From: CAYOHP01 sp964403795 [NCBI: uncultured bacterium]
GTDB taxonomy: Bacteria > Muiribacteriota > UBA6191 > CAZXTJ01
DNA length: 32,295 nt
Reading direction: 5' to 3'
Assembly: GCA_964403795.1 (NCBI GenBank)
Contig: CAYOHP010000069.1
Location: forward strand, 1 to 32,295
Notes under the pieces: model-generated
The model's input: the letters and a program-made list of their open reading frames with translations, nothing else
The model's database searches: none
Told to the model about the DNA's origin: nothing
Shown here: in pieces, positions 14,378 to 22,525 of the stretch
Layout: each line of letters opens with the position of its first letter
Numbering within the stretch: position 1 is the stretch's first letter
Program-made: the position numbers and the translations under genes

Positions 14378-15420
14378 CGCTCCGCCCCCTGGCCGCCGAG
14401 GACGATCCGGCGCGCCAGGCCGTGCAGGACACCTCCCCCGACGCGACCCTCTTCCAGTCCCTCGAGTTCCGCCGGGTCCTCGACGAGGTCGTGCCGGGGA
14501 CCTCCAAGGCGCTGGGCGCCTTCCGCCGCGACACGCTCCAGGGCTTCCTCCCCTGGAAGGAGCTGACGGTGCCCGGGGTCGGCACGCTGGTCAACAGCCT
14601 CCCGTGGTACGGGAGCCACGGAGGAGCCGTGCTCGCGGCGGGAGCCGGCGACGAGGTCCGGGACGCACTGCTCGCCGGCTTCGGGGAGCACCTGGCCGCC
14701 ACGCCCGACCTCCTCTCGGCCACCGTCAGCCTCTCGCCCTTCGAGGCCGGACGCGCCGAGGAGTACCGGGCCCGGCTCGGGGCCCGCACCCGGGACCACC
14801 GGATCGGGCAGGTCACGCCCCTGCCCTCGGCGGGCGCCGATCCGGAAGCTGCGCTCCTCTCCGGCTTCGAGAAGAAGACCCGGAACCTGGTCCGCAAGGC
14901 CTGCCGCCAGGGATTCCGGCTCGAGGACGGCGACCACGACCGGGGCTGGGCGGTGCTGGCCGGGATCCACGAGCAGAACATGGCGGCCCTGGGGGGCAAG
15001 GCGAAGCCGCGCCACCACTTCGAGGCCCTGCGTCGGCACCTGCCCCGGCGCCGCCTGGCCCTCGCCCTGGACGGCGACACCCCGGTGGCGGGCCTGCTGG
15101 TCTTCTACTTCCGGGACCAGGCCGAGTACTTCACGCCGGTGGTGCACCACGACTGGCGGCCCCGGCAGCCCCTCTCCTTCCTGATCCTGGAGGTGATGAA
15201 GGAGGCCATGGCCCGGGGGATCCGGATCTGGAACTGGGGGGGGACCTGGCCGGGCCAGGCGAGCCTCCACCACTTCAAGGCCGGCTTCGGCGCCGAGGAC
15301 CGGCCCTACAGCTACGAGATCGTGGCCCCGGACCCGGGTCTGGAGCGCCTCCGCCAGCACCGGACCCGGCTCGGCGAGCTCTTCCCCTGGTACTATGCCT
15401 ACCCCTATGCCGAGCTCTGA
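14356..15420 (+). CDS. FemAB/GNAT-fold acyl or aminoacyl transferase
   Basis: A 354-residue protein matching the double-GNAT FemAB-type architecture seen in exopolysaccharide loci. Visible features are DATLFQSLEFRRVLDE near the N-terminus, LPWYGSHGGAVL (about 74-85), the FEKKTRNLVRKACRQGF segment (about 173-189) that resembles the FemAB lysine/arginine-rich helix, LVFYFRDQAEYFTPV, and WNWGGTWPGQASLHHFKAGFGAEDRPYSYEI near 293-323, the family's characteristic ending where a small-side-chain loop precedes FKxxFG. It likely transfers an acyl or aminoacyl group to an amino sugar, which fits the two aminotransferases in the locus. Donor and acceptor are unknown. ATG 14356 overlaps the previous gene by 22 bases. 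Confidence 0.85.
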   Translation: MPAPGPLTLRPLAAEDDPARQAVQDTSPDATLFQSLEFRRVLDEVVPGTSKALGAFRRDTLQGFLPWKELTVPGVGTLVNSLPWYGSHGGAVLAAGAGDEVRDALLAGFGEHLAATPDLLSATVSLSPFEAGRAEEYRARLGARTRDHRIGQVTPLPSAGADPEAALLSGFEKKTRNLVRKACRQGFRLEDGDHDRGWAVLAGIHEQNMAALGGKAKPRHHFEALRRHLPRRRLALALDGDTPVAGLLVFYFRDQAEYFTPVVHHDWRPRQPLSFLILEVMKEAMARGIRIWNWGGTWPGQASLHHFKAGFGAEDRPYSYEIVAPDPGLERLRQHRTRLGELFPWYYAYPYAEL

Positions 15421-16420
15421 AGACCCGCAGGAAGCGGGGGAGCGGCTCCCCCGCTTCCGCAAGGACCCCTCCGAGGAGGCGTGGTTCCTGGCCCTCAACC
15501 TGGCCCTCGCCTCCCTCGACCTCCCGGACCCGACGGTGCCGACGGACCCGGCGCGCCTCCCGCTCGTCTACATCGTGGGCGTGCCGCGCTCGGGGACCAC
15601 CCTGGCCTCCCAGCTCGTCTCCCGCCACCTCGTGGTCGGATGGATCGGCGGACTGGTGGCCCGGTTCTGGGCCCGTCCCTCGGTCGGGATCCGGCTGGCC
15701 CGGGCCCTCGACCCCGACTACGGACGAGCCGCGATCTCCTACCGGAGCCTGCACGGTTACACCGGCGGCTTCGCCGGGCCCCACGAGTTCGGCTACTTCT
15801 GGCGGCACTGGCTCGGGCTCGACACCCTCCCCAACCACCGCCTGGACGCCGACGCCCTCGCCCGCGTCGACCGGCACGGCCTCCGCCGGGCCCTCGAGGA
15901 GGAGATTCTCTCGAACTTCGCCATGCCGGTGGTCATGAAGAACCTGATCGCCGGCCTCCAGGCCCGCTGCCTGGCCGAGATCCATCCCGCCAGCCTCTTC
16001 CTCCGGCTCCGCCGGCCGCGGGAGGAGACGGTCCGCTCCATCCTGCGCGCCCGGATCGAGCGCTACGGGGACCCCGCCGTCTGGTGGTCCCTCAAACCCT
16101 CGACCTTCCCGTTCCCGGACCTGGGCCGGGACCCCGCCGCCGACGTCGTCCGCCAGGTCGACGACCTGGAAGCCGACCTGGACGCCGAGCTCTCCTGGCC
16201 CGGGATCCGGGTGCTGGAGGTAGAGCACCAGGCCATGCTCGAGGATCCCTCCGCCATGCTCGTCGGCCTCCAGGCAGGACTCGCCTGCATGGGGGCGCCC
16301 GTGGCCGCGGTGGCCTCCGCCCCGCCCGCCTTCTCGCCGCCCACCCCCACGCCGCTGCCCCCCTGGCTCGAGGTCGCGGTGGAGCGGGCCCTGACCGCCT
16401 CCGGCCCGGGGCCGGCATGA
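15395..16420 (+). CDS. Sulfotransferase family protein
   Basis: A 341-residue PAPS-dependent sulfotransferase-like protein. The 5'-phosphosulfate-binding loop is YIVGVPRSGTTL (59-70), and LFLRLRRPREETVRS (201-215) is the 3'-phosphate-binding segment with Arg206 and Ser215. It would transfer sulfate from PAPS to a hydroxyl or amino group of the polysaccharide or precursor. ATG 15395 overlaps the acyltransferase gene by 26 bases; ATG 15407 is an in-frame alternative, and neither has a strong ribosome site. Its stop overlaps the ATG of the next gene (ATGA). The C-terminal 30 residues are proline rich. Sulfation enzymes are unusual in O-antigen clusters, and no PAPS-synthesis gene is nearby, so PAPS would come from general metabolism. 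Confidence 0.87.
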   Translation: MPTPMPSSEDPQEAGERLPRFRKDPSEEAWFLALNLALASLDLPDPTVPTDPARLPLVYIVGVPRSGTTLASQLVSRHLVVGWIGGLVARFWARPSVGIRLARALDPDYGRAAISYRSLHGYTGGFAGPHEFGYFWRHWLGLDTLPNHRLDADALARVDRHGLRRALEEEILSNFAMPVVMKNLIAGLQARCLAEIHPASLFLRLRRPREETVRSILRARIERYGDPAVWWSLKPSTFPFPDLGRDPAADVVRQVDDLEADLDAELSWPGIRVLEVEHQAMLEDPSAMLVGLQAGLACMGAPVAAVASAPPAFSPPTPTPLPPWLEVAVERALTASGPGPA

Positions 16421-18012
16421 GCCCGGGTCTCGAAGGCCTGGCCTCCGACGACCCCCGCCTGGCCCAGGCCCTCGCCTGGAGCCGGGAGTTCGCGGCCCGC
16501 AACGGCCGCCCCCTGCGGGTGCTCCACATCGGCAACATCGCCAACAACGGCTACAACGACGCCGAGCTCCTGGTCGAGGCGGGCATCGACTGCGACGTGC
16601 TCTGCCACGACTACTACCACATCATGGGATGCCCCGAGTGGGAGGACGCCGAGTTCGACGGGGACTACGGCGACCAGTTCCACCCCGCCTGGCACGAGGT
16701 CGACCTCCACGGCTACCGCCGCCCGGCATGGTTCGCCCAGGGACCGCTGTGGCTGGCCCTGCGCTACCTGCTGGCCCGCCGCACCGGCGACCGGGCCCGG
16801 GCCGCCCGGCTCGATGCCTGGATGCGCCGCTTCCGCTGGGCCTACTCGGTACGCGGTCCGGTGCTCGGGCGACTGGCCGGGATGCTGCGCCTGGCAGCCC
16901 GGGCCGGCGGCTGGCTGATCCGGCTGCGGTCGGTCCTGGCCTTCTACCTGGGACCTCGGACGGGATCGGCCCCTGGCCGGGACGCCCTCCGCTACGGTCC
17001 CGAGGGCGCACCCGGGTCGAGCGATCCGCTCGCCGACTTCGACCGCGTCTTCCCGGATCGCGCCGACCGGCTTCGCTCCTCCGACGTGGCCCTCTTCCGC
17101 CCGTCCGATCCGGCCTGGAAGGAACTCCTCGCCCACTACGACGTGGTCAAGGGCTACTCCACCGATCCCATCATCCCCTACCTGCTGGGGGTCCGCCCCT
17201 ACGTGGGCTACGAGCACGGCACCATCCGGGACATCCCCTTCGAGCCCACCCCCACCGGCCGCCTCACCGCCCTCGCCTACCGGATGGCGGACCACGTCCT
17301 GATCACGAATCCCGACTGCATCCACGCGGCCGGCCGCCTGGGTCTGCCTTCGATCTCCTTCGTCCCCCACTCCATCGACCAGAAGTACTACCTCCATCGG
17401 GACGCACCCCGGGCCGACCCCCCCTACGTCTGGTGCCCCTCCCGCCACGACTTCGCGGTCAAGGGCACCGACCGCCTGTTGCGCGGCTTCGCGGCCTTCG
17501 CGGCCAGGAACCCCCGCTTCCGGTTGAAGACCGCGGGTTGGGGTGTCGACATCGGGAGGTCCCGGGCCCTGATGGAGGAGCTCGGGATCGCCGACCGGGT
17601 CGACTTCGTGCCTCCGCTCCCCATCCCCAGGTTGATCGAGACCACCCGGAGGGCGACCGTCCTGGTGGATCAGTTCAGCGGTGGTTTCGGCGGGATCGCA
17701 CCGACCGCGCTGGCCTGCGGTACGCCGCTGGTCATGCACCTCGACTTCGCCGACTACGCCTGGTGCTTCGACGGCCTTCCCCCCTACTTCGAGGCCGCCG
17801 GACCCGAGGCGGTGGCGACCGCGCTCGAGGCCGCGGTGGCCGCCGACCCGGTCGAGTACCGGGCGCGGGCGCTCGCCTGGATGCGCCGCAACTACTGGTA
17901 CGGCTCGCTGGTGGCGGCCCACCTGGAGGCCTGTGCTAGGGTGCTCGGCGAGCCGCTCCCCGGGAGCGGCCGCCCGCGACCGCCCGAGGAGGAGAGCGTC
18001 CGTGCGAACTAG
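16417..18012 (+). CDS. GT-B type glycosyltransferase (GT4-like)
   Basis: A 531-residue protein starting at ATG 16417 (ATGA overlap). An N-terminal segment LRVLHIGNIANNGYNDAELL (about 28-47) is followed by CPEWEDAEFDGDYGD, shared in pattern with the glycosyltransferase at 12830-14377. Residues around 100-220 are an Arg/Leu-rich helical insertion with no assignment. The donor-binding half has WCPSRHDFAVKGTDRLL (about 338-354), LGIADRVDFVPPLP, and FSGGFGGIAPTALACGTPLVM (about 420-440). It would add a sugar on the cytoplasmic face. The usual EX7E glutamate is replaced by ALACG without an acidic residue, so catalysis may use other residues or be altered. Ends in TAG within the ribosome-site region of the next gene. 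Confidence 0.8.
   Translation: MSPGLEGLASDDPRLAQALAWSREFAARNGRPLRVLHIGNIANNGYNDAELLVEAGIDCDVLCHDYYHIMGCPEWEDAEFDGDYGDQFHPAWHEVDLHGYRRPAWFAQGPLWLALRYLLARRTGDRARAARLDAWMRRFRWAYSVRGPVLGRLAGMLRLAARAGGWLIRLRSVLAFYLGPRTGSAPGRDALRYGPEGAPGSSDPLADFDRVFPDRADRLRSSDVALFRPSDPAWKELLAHYDVVKGYSTDPIIPYLLGVRPYVGYEHGTIRDIPFEPTPTGRLTALAYRMADHVLITNPDCIHAAGRLGLPSISFVPHSIDQKYYLHRDAPRADPPYVWCPSRHDFAVKGTDRLLRGFAAFAARNPRFRLKTAGWGVDIGRSRALMEELGIADRVDFVPPLPIPRLIETTRRATVLVDQFSGGFGGIAPTALACGTPLVMHLDFADYAWCFDGLPPYFEAAGPEAVATALEAAVAADPVEYRARALAWMRRNYWYGSLVAAHLEACARVLGEPLPGSGRPRPPEEESVRAN
17986..17994 (+). promoter_or_regulatory. Ribosome binding site selecting a GTG start
   Basis: GAGGAGGAG lies seven bases before GTG 18002, inside the end of the preceding glycosyltransferase frame. 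It fixes this start rather than the long upstream extension of the reading frame. Confidence 0.65.
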
Positions 18013-19183
18013 CCTGCTGGGCCACCTCGAGCGGGACGACCTCGGTCGCCCCGGACTCACCAGCCTCGAGGAATCCGGCGACCAGGTCGAGACCGGCATT
18101 CTGCGGGGCCGGGGGAAGGCCTGGTTCCCGGTCGAGAGGGGCGTTCCCGCCTTCCTCCGCGGCGAGCTCCGCCCCGACCACTCCGCCTTCGCGGCCCGCC
18201 ACGGCCTGGCCGCCGCCCGCCGGCCGCGTCGGCCCCCCGCCAGCAGCCAGGCGAAGACCACCGAGACCTTCTCCGACAAGTGGCGCCGCTTCCGGACCTA
18301 CGGCCTCGAGCCCTCCCACCGCGAGTTCCTCTTCGACTGGTACGTGAAGAAGCTCGGCCTGCCCGACCGCGCCGCCCTCGAGGCGTTCTACCGGTCCCGG
18401 ACCAGGATCCTCGAGGTGGGACCCGGGTCCGGTTTCAACACCCGGTTCATGGCCGAGCTCTGTCCCGGCGAGGTGTTCGCGGCCGACATCTCGGAGGCCG
18501 CCTTCACCACCTACCAGAACACCCGCCACCTCAAGAATTGCCATGTGGTCCAGGCGGACCTGATGGACCTGCCCTTCCCCGACGGGTACTTCGACTTCGC
18601 GATCGCCGACGGGGTGCTCCACCACACCCCGGACACCCGGCGCGCCATGGAGGCCGTCTTCCGGAAGGTCCGGCCCGGGGGGCAGTTCTTCTTCTACGTC
18701 TACCGGCAGATGGGGCCGGCCCGGCTCTTCTGCGACCGGCACATCCGGGAACGGCTCTCCCGCCTCGATCCCGAGGAGTGCTACCGGGCCTGCGAGCCCC
18801 TGACCGAACTGGGCAGGGCGCTGTCCGCCCTGAAGGCGACGGTCACCCTCGAGAAGGGGGTTCCCCTCCTCGGCATCCCCCCCGGCACCCACGACGTGCA
18901 GCGTCTCGTCTACTACAACTTCGTGAAGTGCTTCTGGAACGACGCCTTCGACTACGAGACCAACAACATGGTGAACTTCGACTGGTACCACCCCCACGAC
19001 GCCTGGCAGCACACCCAGGAGGAGGTCGAGGGCTGGCTCCGGGACCTCGGGGTCACCGAGTATGCCTTCCATCCCGCCAACCCGAACGGGATCTCGACCC
19101 TCCTGACCCGGCCGGAGCGCCCTCGTCGGGCGGCCCGGACCCCGGCCCCCCGCCGTGCCCCCCGGACCCGTCGCAAGGCCTGA
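18002..19183 (+). CDS. SAM-dependent methyltransferase with Trm112-like N-terminus
   Basis: A 393-residue protein. Its first 55 residues resemble the Trm112/UPF0434 small domain (VETGILRGRGKAWFPVERGVPAFL) but lack its cysteines. Residues about 134-150 contain the SAM motif RILEVGPGSGFNTRF, followed by AADISEAAF, DLMDLPFPDGYFDFAIADGVLHHTPD and GGQFFFYVYRQ, a Methyltransf_11-type core. The later VPLLGIPPGTHDVQRLVYYN, FVKCFWND and NFDWYHPHDAW match the methyltransferase at 11778-12833, so this is a paralogue that has lost the zinc-binding cysteines. The final 20 residues are a basic Pro/Arg-rich tail. The role is likely methylating a sugar. GTG 18002 overlaps the previous gene by 11 bases. Confidence 0.88.
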   Translation: MRTSLLGHLERDDLGRPGLTSLEESGDQVETGILRGRGKAWFPVERGVPAFLRGELRPDHSAFAARHGLAAARRPRRPPASSQAKTTETFSDKWRRFRTYGLEPSHREFLFDWYVKKLGLPDRAALEAFYRSRTRILEVGPGSGFNTRFMAELCPGEVFAADISEAAFTTYQNTRHLKNCHVVQADLMDLPFPDGYFDFAIADGVLHHTPDTRRAMEAVFRKVRPGGQFFFYVYRQMGPARLFCDRHIRERLSRLDPEECYRACEPLTELGRALSALKATVTLEKGVPLLGIPPGTHDVQRLVYYNFVKCFWNDAFDYETNNMVNFDWYHPHDAWQHTQEEVEGWLRDLGVTEYAFHPANPNGISTLLTRPERPRRAARTPAPRRAPRTRRKA

Positions 19184-19241
19184 CGACAGGCCCCCCACCG
19201 GGCCTGTCCCCTCCGCTCCTGACGCCCGGCGGTACCGCCTG

Positions 19242-20417
19242 GTGTCGGTCCTGCACCGCCTGGTCTTCCCCTCGGTTCGCTTCGCGATCCGCCTGCTGGC
19301 ACGCCTGGTGCGCGGGGTACGCGGACCGGGTACGGTCCGGCGCAGCCTATGGGCCGGGACCCCCATCCTCACCCTGGCGACCAAGTCCGCCGCCGAGCGG
19401 CTCCTGGGGATCGAGGCCGATTCCCTGGTATTCCGCACCTACTTCGTGACCCGGGCCTTCACCTACGACCTCTCGGGCTGGACGGGATTCCTCCCGCTCC
19501 GGTTCCTGCTCCCCTACCTGGTCCTGGTCTGGGCCGTGGTCCGCTACCAGCGCTTCCACTTCTTCTGCGACCGTGGCCTCCTCCCGCAGCTCGAGCCCTT
19601 CGCCATGAACCTCGACGAACTCGGTCTGCTGCGCGAGCTCGGCAAGGAGGTCTTCCTCTGGACCTACGGTGCCGACGTCCGCACCCGCGCCCGAACCGTG
19701 GCACTGGGTACCTACACCTGCTGCACCGACTGTCCCCTGCCCGGTTCCTCCTGCATCTGCGACGAGGACCGTTGGTCCGCCCAATACCGGCAGCTCTCGT
19801 CCCTCGCCACCCGGGTCTTCTCGATGGGAGACATGGTCGAGTACACCCCCGGCAGCCGCAACGACCTCTTCTTCTGGCCGCTGGATCTCGGTCGCGATGG
19901 GGGACGTCGCTATGCGCCGGCCTACCCCGACCCCGGGGGGACCCACCCGGTCCGGATCGTGCACGCCCCCAACCACCGGGCCTTCAAGGGCACGCGCTAC
20001 CTGGAGGCCGCGGTGGCCCGCCTCCGGGATCGCGGCATCCCGGTGGAGCTGGTGCTGGTCGAGGGAGTGCAGAACGACAAGGCCCTGGAGATCTACCGGG
20101 GCGCCGACCTGGTCTTCGACCAGTGCCTGATCGGGTTCCACGGCTACTTCGCGCTCGAGGCGATGGCCATGGGAAAGCCCGTGATCGCCTTCGTGCGGAA
20201 ACCCGGCGGGTACCTCCTCGACCCCGAGGCATGCCCCCTCCAGTCGGCGGACCCGGACGGGCTGGAGGCTCTGCTCGAGAGCCTGATCGGGGACCGGACC
20301 CGGCTCGCCGAGCTGGGTCGCCGCGGCCGCAGCTATGTCGAGCGCCACATGACCCTCGAGGCCTTCTCACGACGCCTGGCCGGGGCGTACCGTGAGCTGG
20401 GAGCGAGGGTGGCATGA
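19242..20417 (+). CDS. GT-B glycosyltransferase with an N-domain cysteine cluster
   Basis: About 391 residues from GTG 19242. The first 120 residues include hydrophobic stretches (SVLHRLVFPSVRFAIRLLARL and FLPLRFLLPYLVLVWAVV), suggesting peripheral membrane contact. Then VFLWTYGADVRTRAR is followed by a cluster at C160, C161, C164, C171 and C173. The donor-binding half has IVHAPNHRAFKGTRYLEAAV, VLVEGVQNDKALEIYRGADLVFDQ and FHGYFALEAMAMGKPVIAFV, with the donor-contacting Glu in the ALEAM motif. It is homologous to the gene at 21367-22506. The start is uncertain: GTG 19155 gives a Pro/Arg-rich extension overlapping the previous gene and lacks a ribosome site, so GTG 19242 is preferred. The sugar is unknown. 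Confidence 0.8.
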   Translation: MSVLHRLVFPSVRFAIRLLARLVRGVRGPGTVRRSLWAGTPILTLATKSAAERLLGIEADSLVFRTYFVTRAFTYDLSGWTGFLPLRFLLPYLVLVWAVVRYQRFHFFCDRGLLPQLEPFAMNLDELGLLRELGKEVFLWTYGADVRTRARTVALGTYTCCTDCPLPGSSCICDEDRWSAQYRQLSSLATRVFSMGDMVEYTPGSRNDLFFWPLDLGRDGGRRYAPAYPDPGGTHPVRIVHAPNHRAFKGTRYLEAAVARLRDRGIPVELVLVEGVQNDKALEIYRGADLVFDQCLIGFHGYFALEAMAMGKPVIAFVRKPGGYLLDPEACPLQSADPDGLEALLESLIGDRTRLAELGRRGRSYVERHMTLEAFSRRLAGAYRELGARVA

Positions 20418-21370
20418 GGATCTCGGTGCTGGGGGCCGCGGGTTTCGTCGGTCGCCACCTCGTTCGCGAGCTCTCGGGCAGGGGACACCGGGTGGACGGG
20501 TTCGACCTGGTGCCGACCGCCGGGCCGGACCCCCTGGTCCTCCCCCTGGACGTCACCGCTCCCTTCGCTCTGCCCGGGGGGACCGAGGCGGTGGTCTACC
20601 TGTGCCAGCACCCCGGCTACCGCGACTTCCCCAGGGGAGTGGGTCAACTCTTCGCGGTGAACACCGGAGGTGCGATCCGGACCGCCGAGGCGGCGGTGGA
20701 GGCCGGGGCCCGGGCTCTGCTCTTCGCCTCCACCGGGAATGTGTACCGCCCCTCCTTCGCTCACCTCGACGAGGACGCCCCCCTGCGGCGGGACGATCCC
20801 TATGCGCTCAGCAAGGTGGCGGCCGAGGAGGCGCTCGCCCTGTTCGAACCGCGTCTGGCGGTGGTGCGCATGCGGCTCTTCGGGATCTTCGGTCCAGGGC
20901 AACGCCGCCTGCTGGCGTCCACCCTCCTCGAGCGGCTCCAGAGCGGTGCGGAGATCACCCTGGAACCCAAGCCGGGGGAGGACGACACCACCGAAGGCAT
21001 GCGGATCTCCTTCTGTTTCGTCGCGGACTGCGTCCGGCGGATCGCCGACCTGGCGGAACGGGCGGTCTCGGGCCAGGACACGCCCCGGGCCCTTAACCTC
21101 TCCGGTCTCGAGGCCCTAGGGATCCGGGCCTTCGCCACCGCTATGGCCGAGGTCCTCGGCGTCGAGCCGCGCTTTCGCGTCCTCCCCACCCGGCGGGCCT
21201 TCGACCTGATCGCGGATCCCCTCCTCTCGATCCGCACCCTGGGACCACACTCCACCGCCCTGCGCGAGGCCCTCGCGGCCATGGTGCGGGAGGCCGTACC
21301 GGCCTCCGGCTCCGGGACCGGGTCCGGCACGGTCCGGGGCCACGGCGGGACCGCAGGCCCGGGCCCTTGA
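20414..21370 (+). CDS. NAD-dependent epimerase/dehydratase (atypical)
   Basis: A 318-residue extended short-chain dehydrogenase starting at ATG 20414 (ATGA overlap). The nucleotide-binding motif is GAAGFVG (7-13) and the catalytic pair is YALSK (Y130, K134). The Ser/Thr position sits in ASTGNVY (105-111), a pattern neither clearly dehydratase nor canonical epimerase. It is shorter than the two other epimerase-like enzymes in the window and lacks their NxYGPR segment, having RLFGIFGPGQRR instead. It may act as a reductase or epimerase on a keto-sugar nucleotide. The C-terminal 25 residues are a Gly/Ser/Thr low-complexity tail. It sits between two homologous glycosyltransferases, and its stop overlaps the TTG of the next gene. 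Confidence 0.84.
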   Translation: MRISVLGAAGFVGRHLVRELSGRGHRVDGFDLVPTAGPDPLVLPLDVTAPFALPGGTEAVVYLCQHPGYRDFPRGVGQLFAVNTGGAIRTAEAAVEAGARALLFASTGNVYRPSFAHLDEDAPLRRDDPYALSKVAAEEALALFEPRLAVVRMRLFGIFGPGQRRLLASTLLERLQSGAEITLEPKPGEDDTTEGMRISFCFVADCVRRIADLAERAVSGQDTPRALNLSGLEALGIRAFATAMAEVLGVEPRFRVLPTRRAFDLIADPLLSIRTLGPHSTALREALAAMVREAVPASGSGTGSGTVRGHGGTAGPGP

Positions 21371-22506
21371 GGGTCCTCCACGCCCCGGTCAACTTCGGGA
21401 GCCACCCCTCCACCCTGGCCGAGGCCGAGAACCGCTTCCGGGGCCTGGTCGGCGGATCGGGGGAGAGCCGTGCCGCCGACTTCCAGCCGAGCGGTCTGGT
21501 CTCCTCCGCGGCCGACGTGTTCCCCATGGCGGGCCGGGGGATCCCCGCCCAGGCCGCCAGCCGACTGCGTGGCCTGGCCTACGCCCTCAGGCGGGTCCCG
21601 GGCCTGGACGTCCTCCATCTCTACTTCGGCCTCGGGTTCCTCCGCCTGGGCTGGAGGGCTCCCTGGTGGAACGGGCTCGAGATCGGCTTCTGGAGGTGCC
21701 TCGGGCCACGGGTCTTCATGACCTTCCAGGGCTGCGAGGTCCGCCACAAGACGGCCTGCGCCCGACAGGCGGTCTCGGCCTGCCGGACCGGGGAGTGCTC
21801 GGTCGCCTGGTGCGACGCCGGGGTCGACCGGGCCCGCAGCGCCATGGTCAGGGCCCTCCAGGGACGGTGCGACAAGCTCTTCTGCCTGAATCCCGACCTC
21901 CTCCCCTTCGTCCCCGGTGCCGAGTTCCTCCCGTATGCCAACGTCGACCCCGATCTGCTGCGGCGCCCGCCGGGCACGCCCCCGACGGGCGGGATCCCGG
22001 TGATCGCCCACGCCCCCTCGGACCGCAGCATCAAGGGCACCCGCTACGTGGTCGAGGCCGTCGCCGGACTGGGAGCGGACAGGGCCCGCCTCGACCTGGT
22101 CGAGGGGGTTCCCAGGGCAGAAGCCCTGGAGCGTTACGCCACCGCCACCCTGCTGGTCGACCAGGTCCTGATCGGCTGGTACGGAGGGCTCGCGGTCGAG
22201 GCCATGGCTCTGGGACTGCCGGTGGTCTGCTACCTGAACCCGACCTACCTGGCCGCCATCCCGACACCCATGAGGGACGAGCTGCCGCTGGTCTCGGCCA
22301 CTCCCGGCACCCTGGCCGAGACCCTCGCGGGACTCCTCGCCGACCCGGGCCGGAGGGCCGAGCTCGCCCGCCTCGGACGGCGCTTCGTGGCCCGCTGGCA
22401 CCACCCGGTCCGGATCGCCCGGAGAATGTTCGATCTCTATCGCGACCCGTCGCTCTCCTTCTGGGCCGGGTACGATCCCGAGGCCCCGGTCGGGCCGCCC
22501 GGGTGA
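21367..22506 (+). CDS. GT-B glycosyltransferase with an N-domain cysteine cluster
   Basis: A 379-residue protein starting at TTG 21367 (TTGA overlap; no separate ribosome site, so coupling is likely). LRVLHAPVNFGSHPSTLAEA opens a GT-B N-domain. RVFMTFQGCEVRHK is followed by cysteines at 123, 131, 139, 144 and 149 (spacing C-x7-C-x7-C-x4-C-x4-C). The donor half has VIAHAPSDRSIKGTRYVVEA, LVEGVPRAEALERYATATLLVDQ and WYGGLAVEAMALGLPVVCYL. Alignment by eye with the gene at 19242-20417 shows the cysteine cluster at the same place after a T-(Y/F)-(G/Q)-x-x-x-R segment. Probably transfers a sugar on the cytoplasmic face; the cysteines may bind a metal or Fe-S cluster, which is inference. Confidence 0.84.
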   Translation: MRVLHAPVNFGSHPSTLAEAENRFRGLVGGSGESRAADFQPSGLVSSAADVFPMAGRGIPAQAASRLRGLAYALRRVPGLDVLHLYFGLGFLRLGWRAPWWNGLEIGFWRCLGPRVFMTFQGCEVRHKTACARQAVSACRTGECSVAWCDAGVDRARSAMVRALQGRCDKLFCLNPDLLPFVPGAEFLPYANVDPDLLRRPPGTPPTGGIPVIAHAPSDRSIKGTRYVVEAVAGLGADRARLDLVEGVPRAEALERYATATLLVDQVLIGWYGGLAVEAMALGLPVVCYLNPTYLAAIPTPMRDELPLVSATPGTLAETLAGLLADPGRRAELARLGRRFVARWHHPVRIARRMFDLYRDPSLSFWAGYDPEAPVGPPG

Positions 22507-22525
22507 AGCAGGCAGGGAGCAGACG

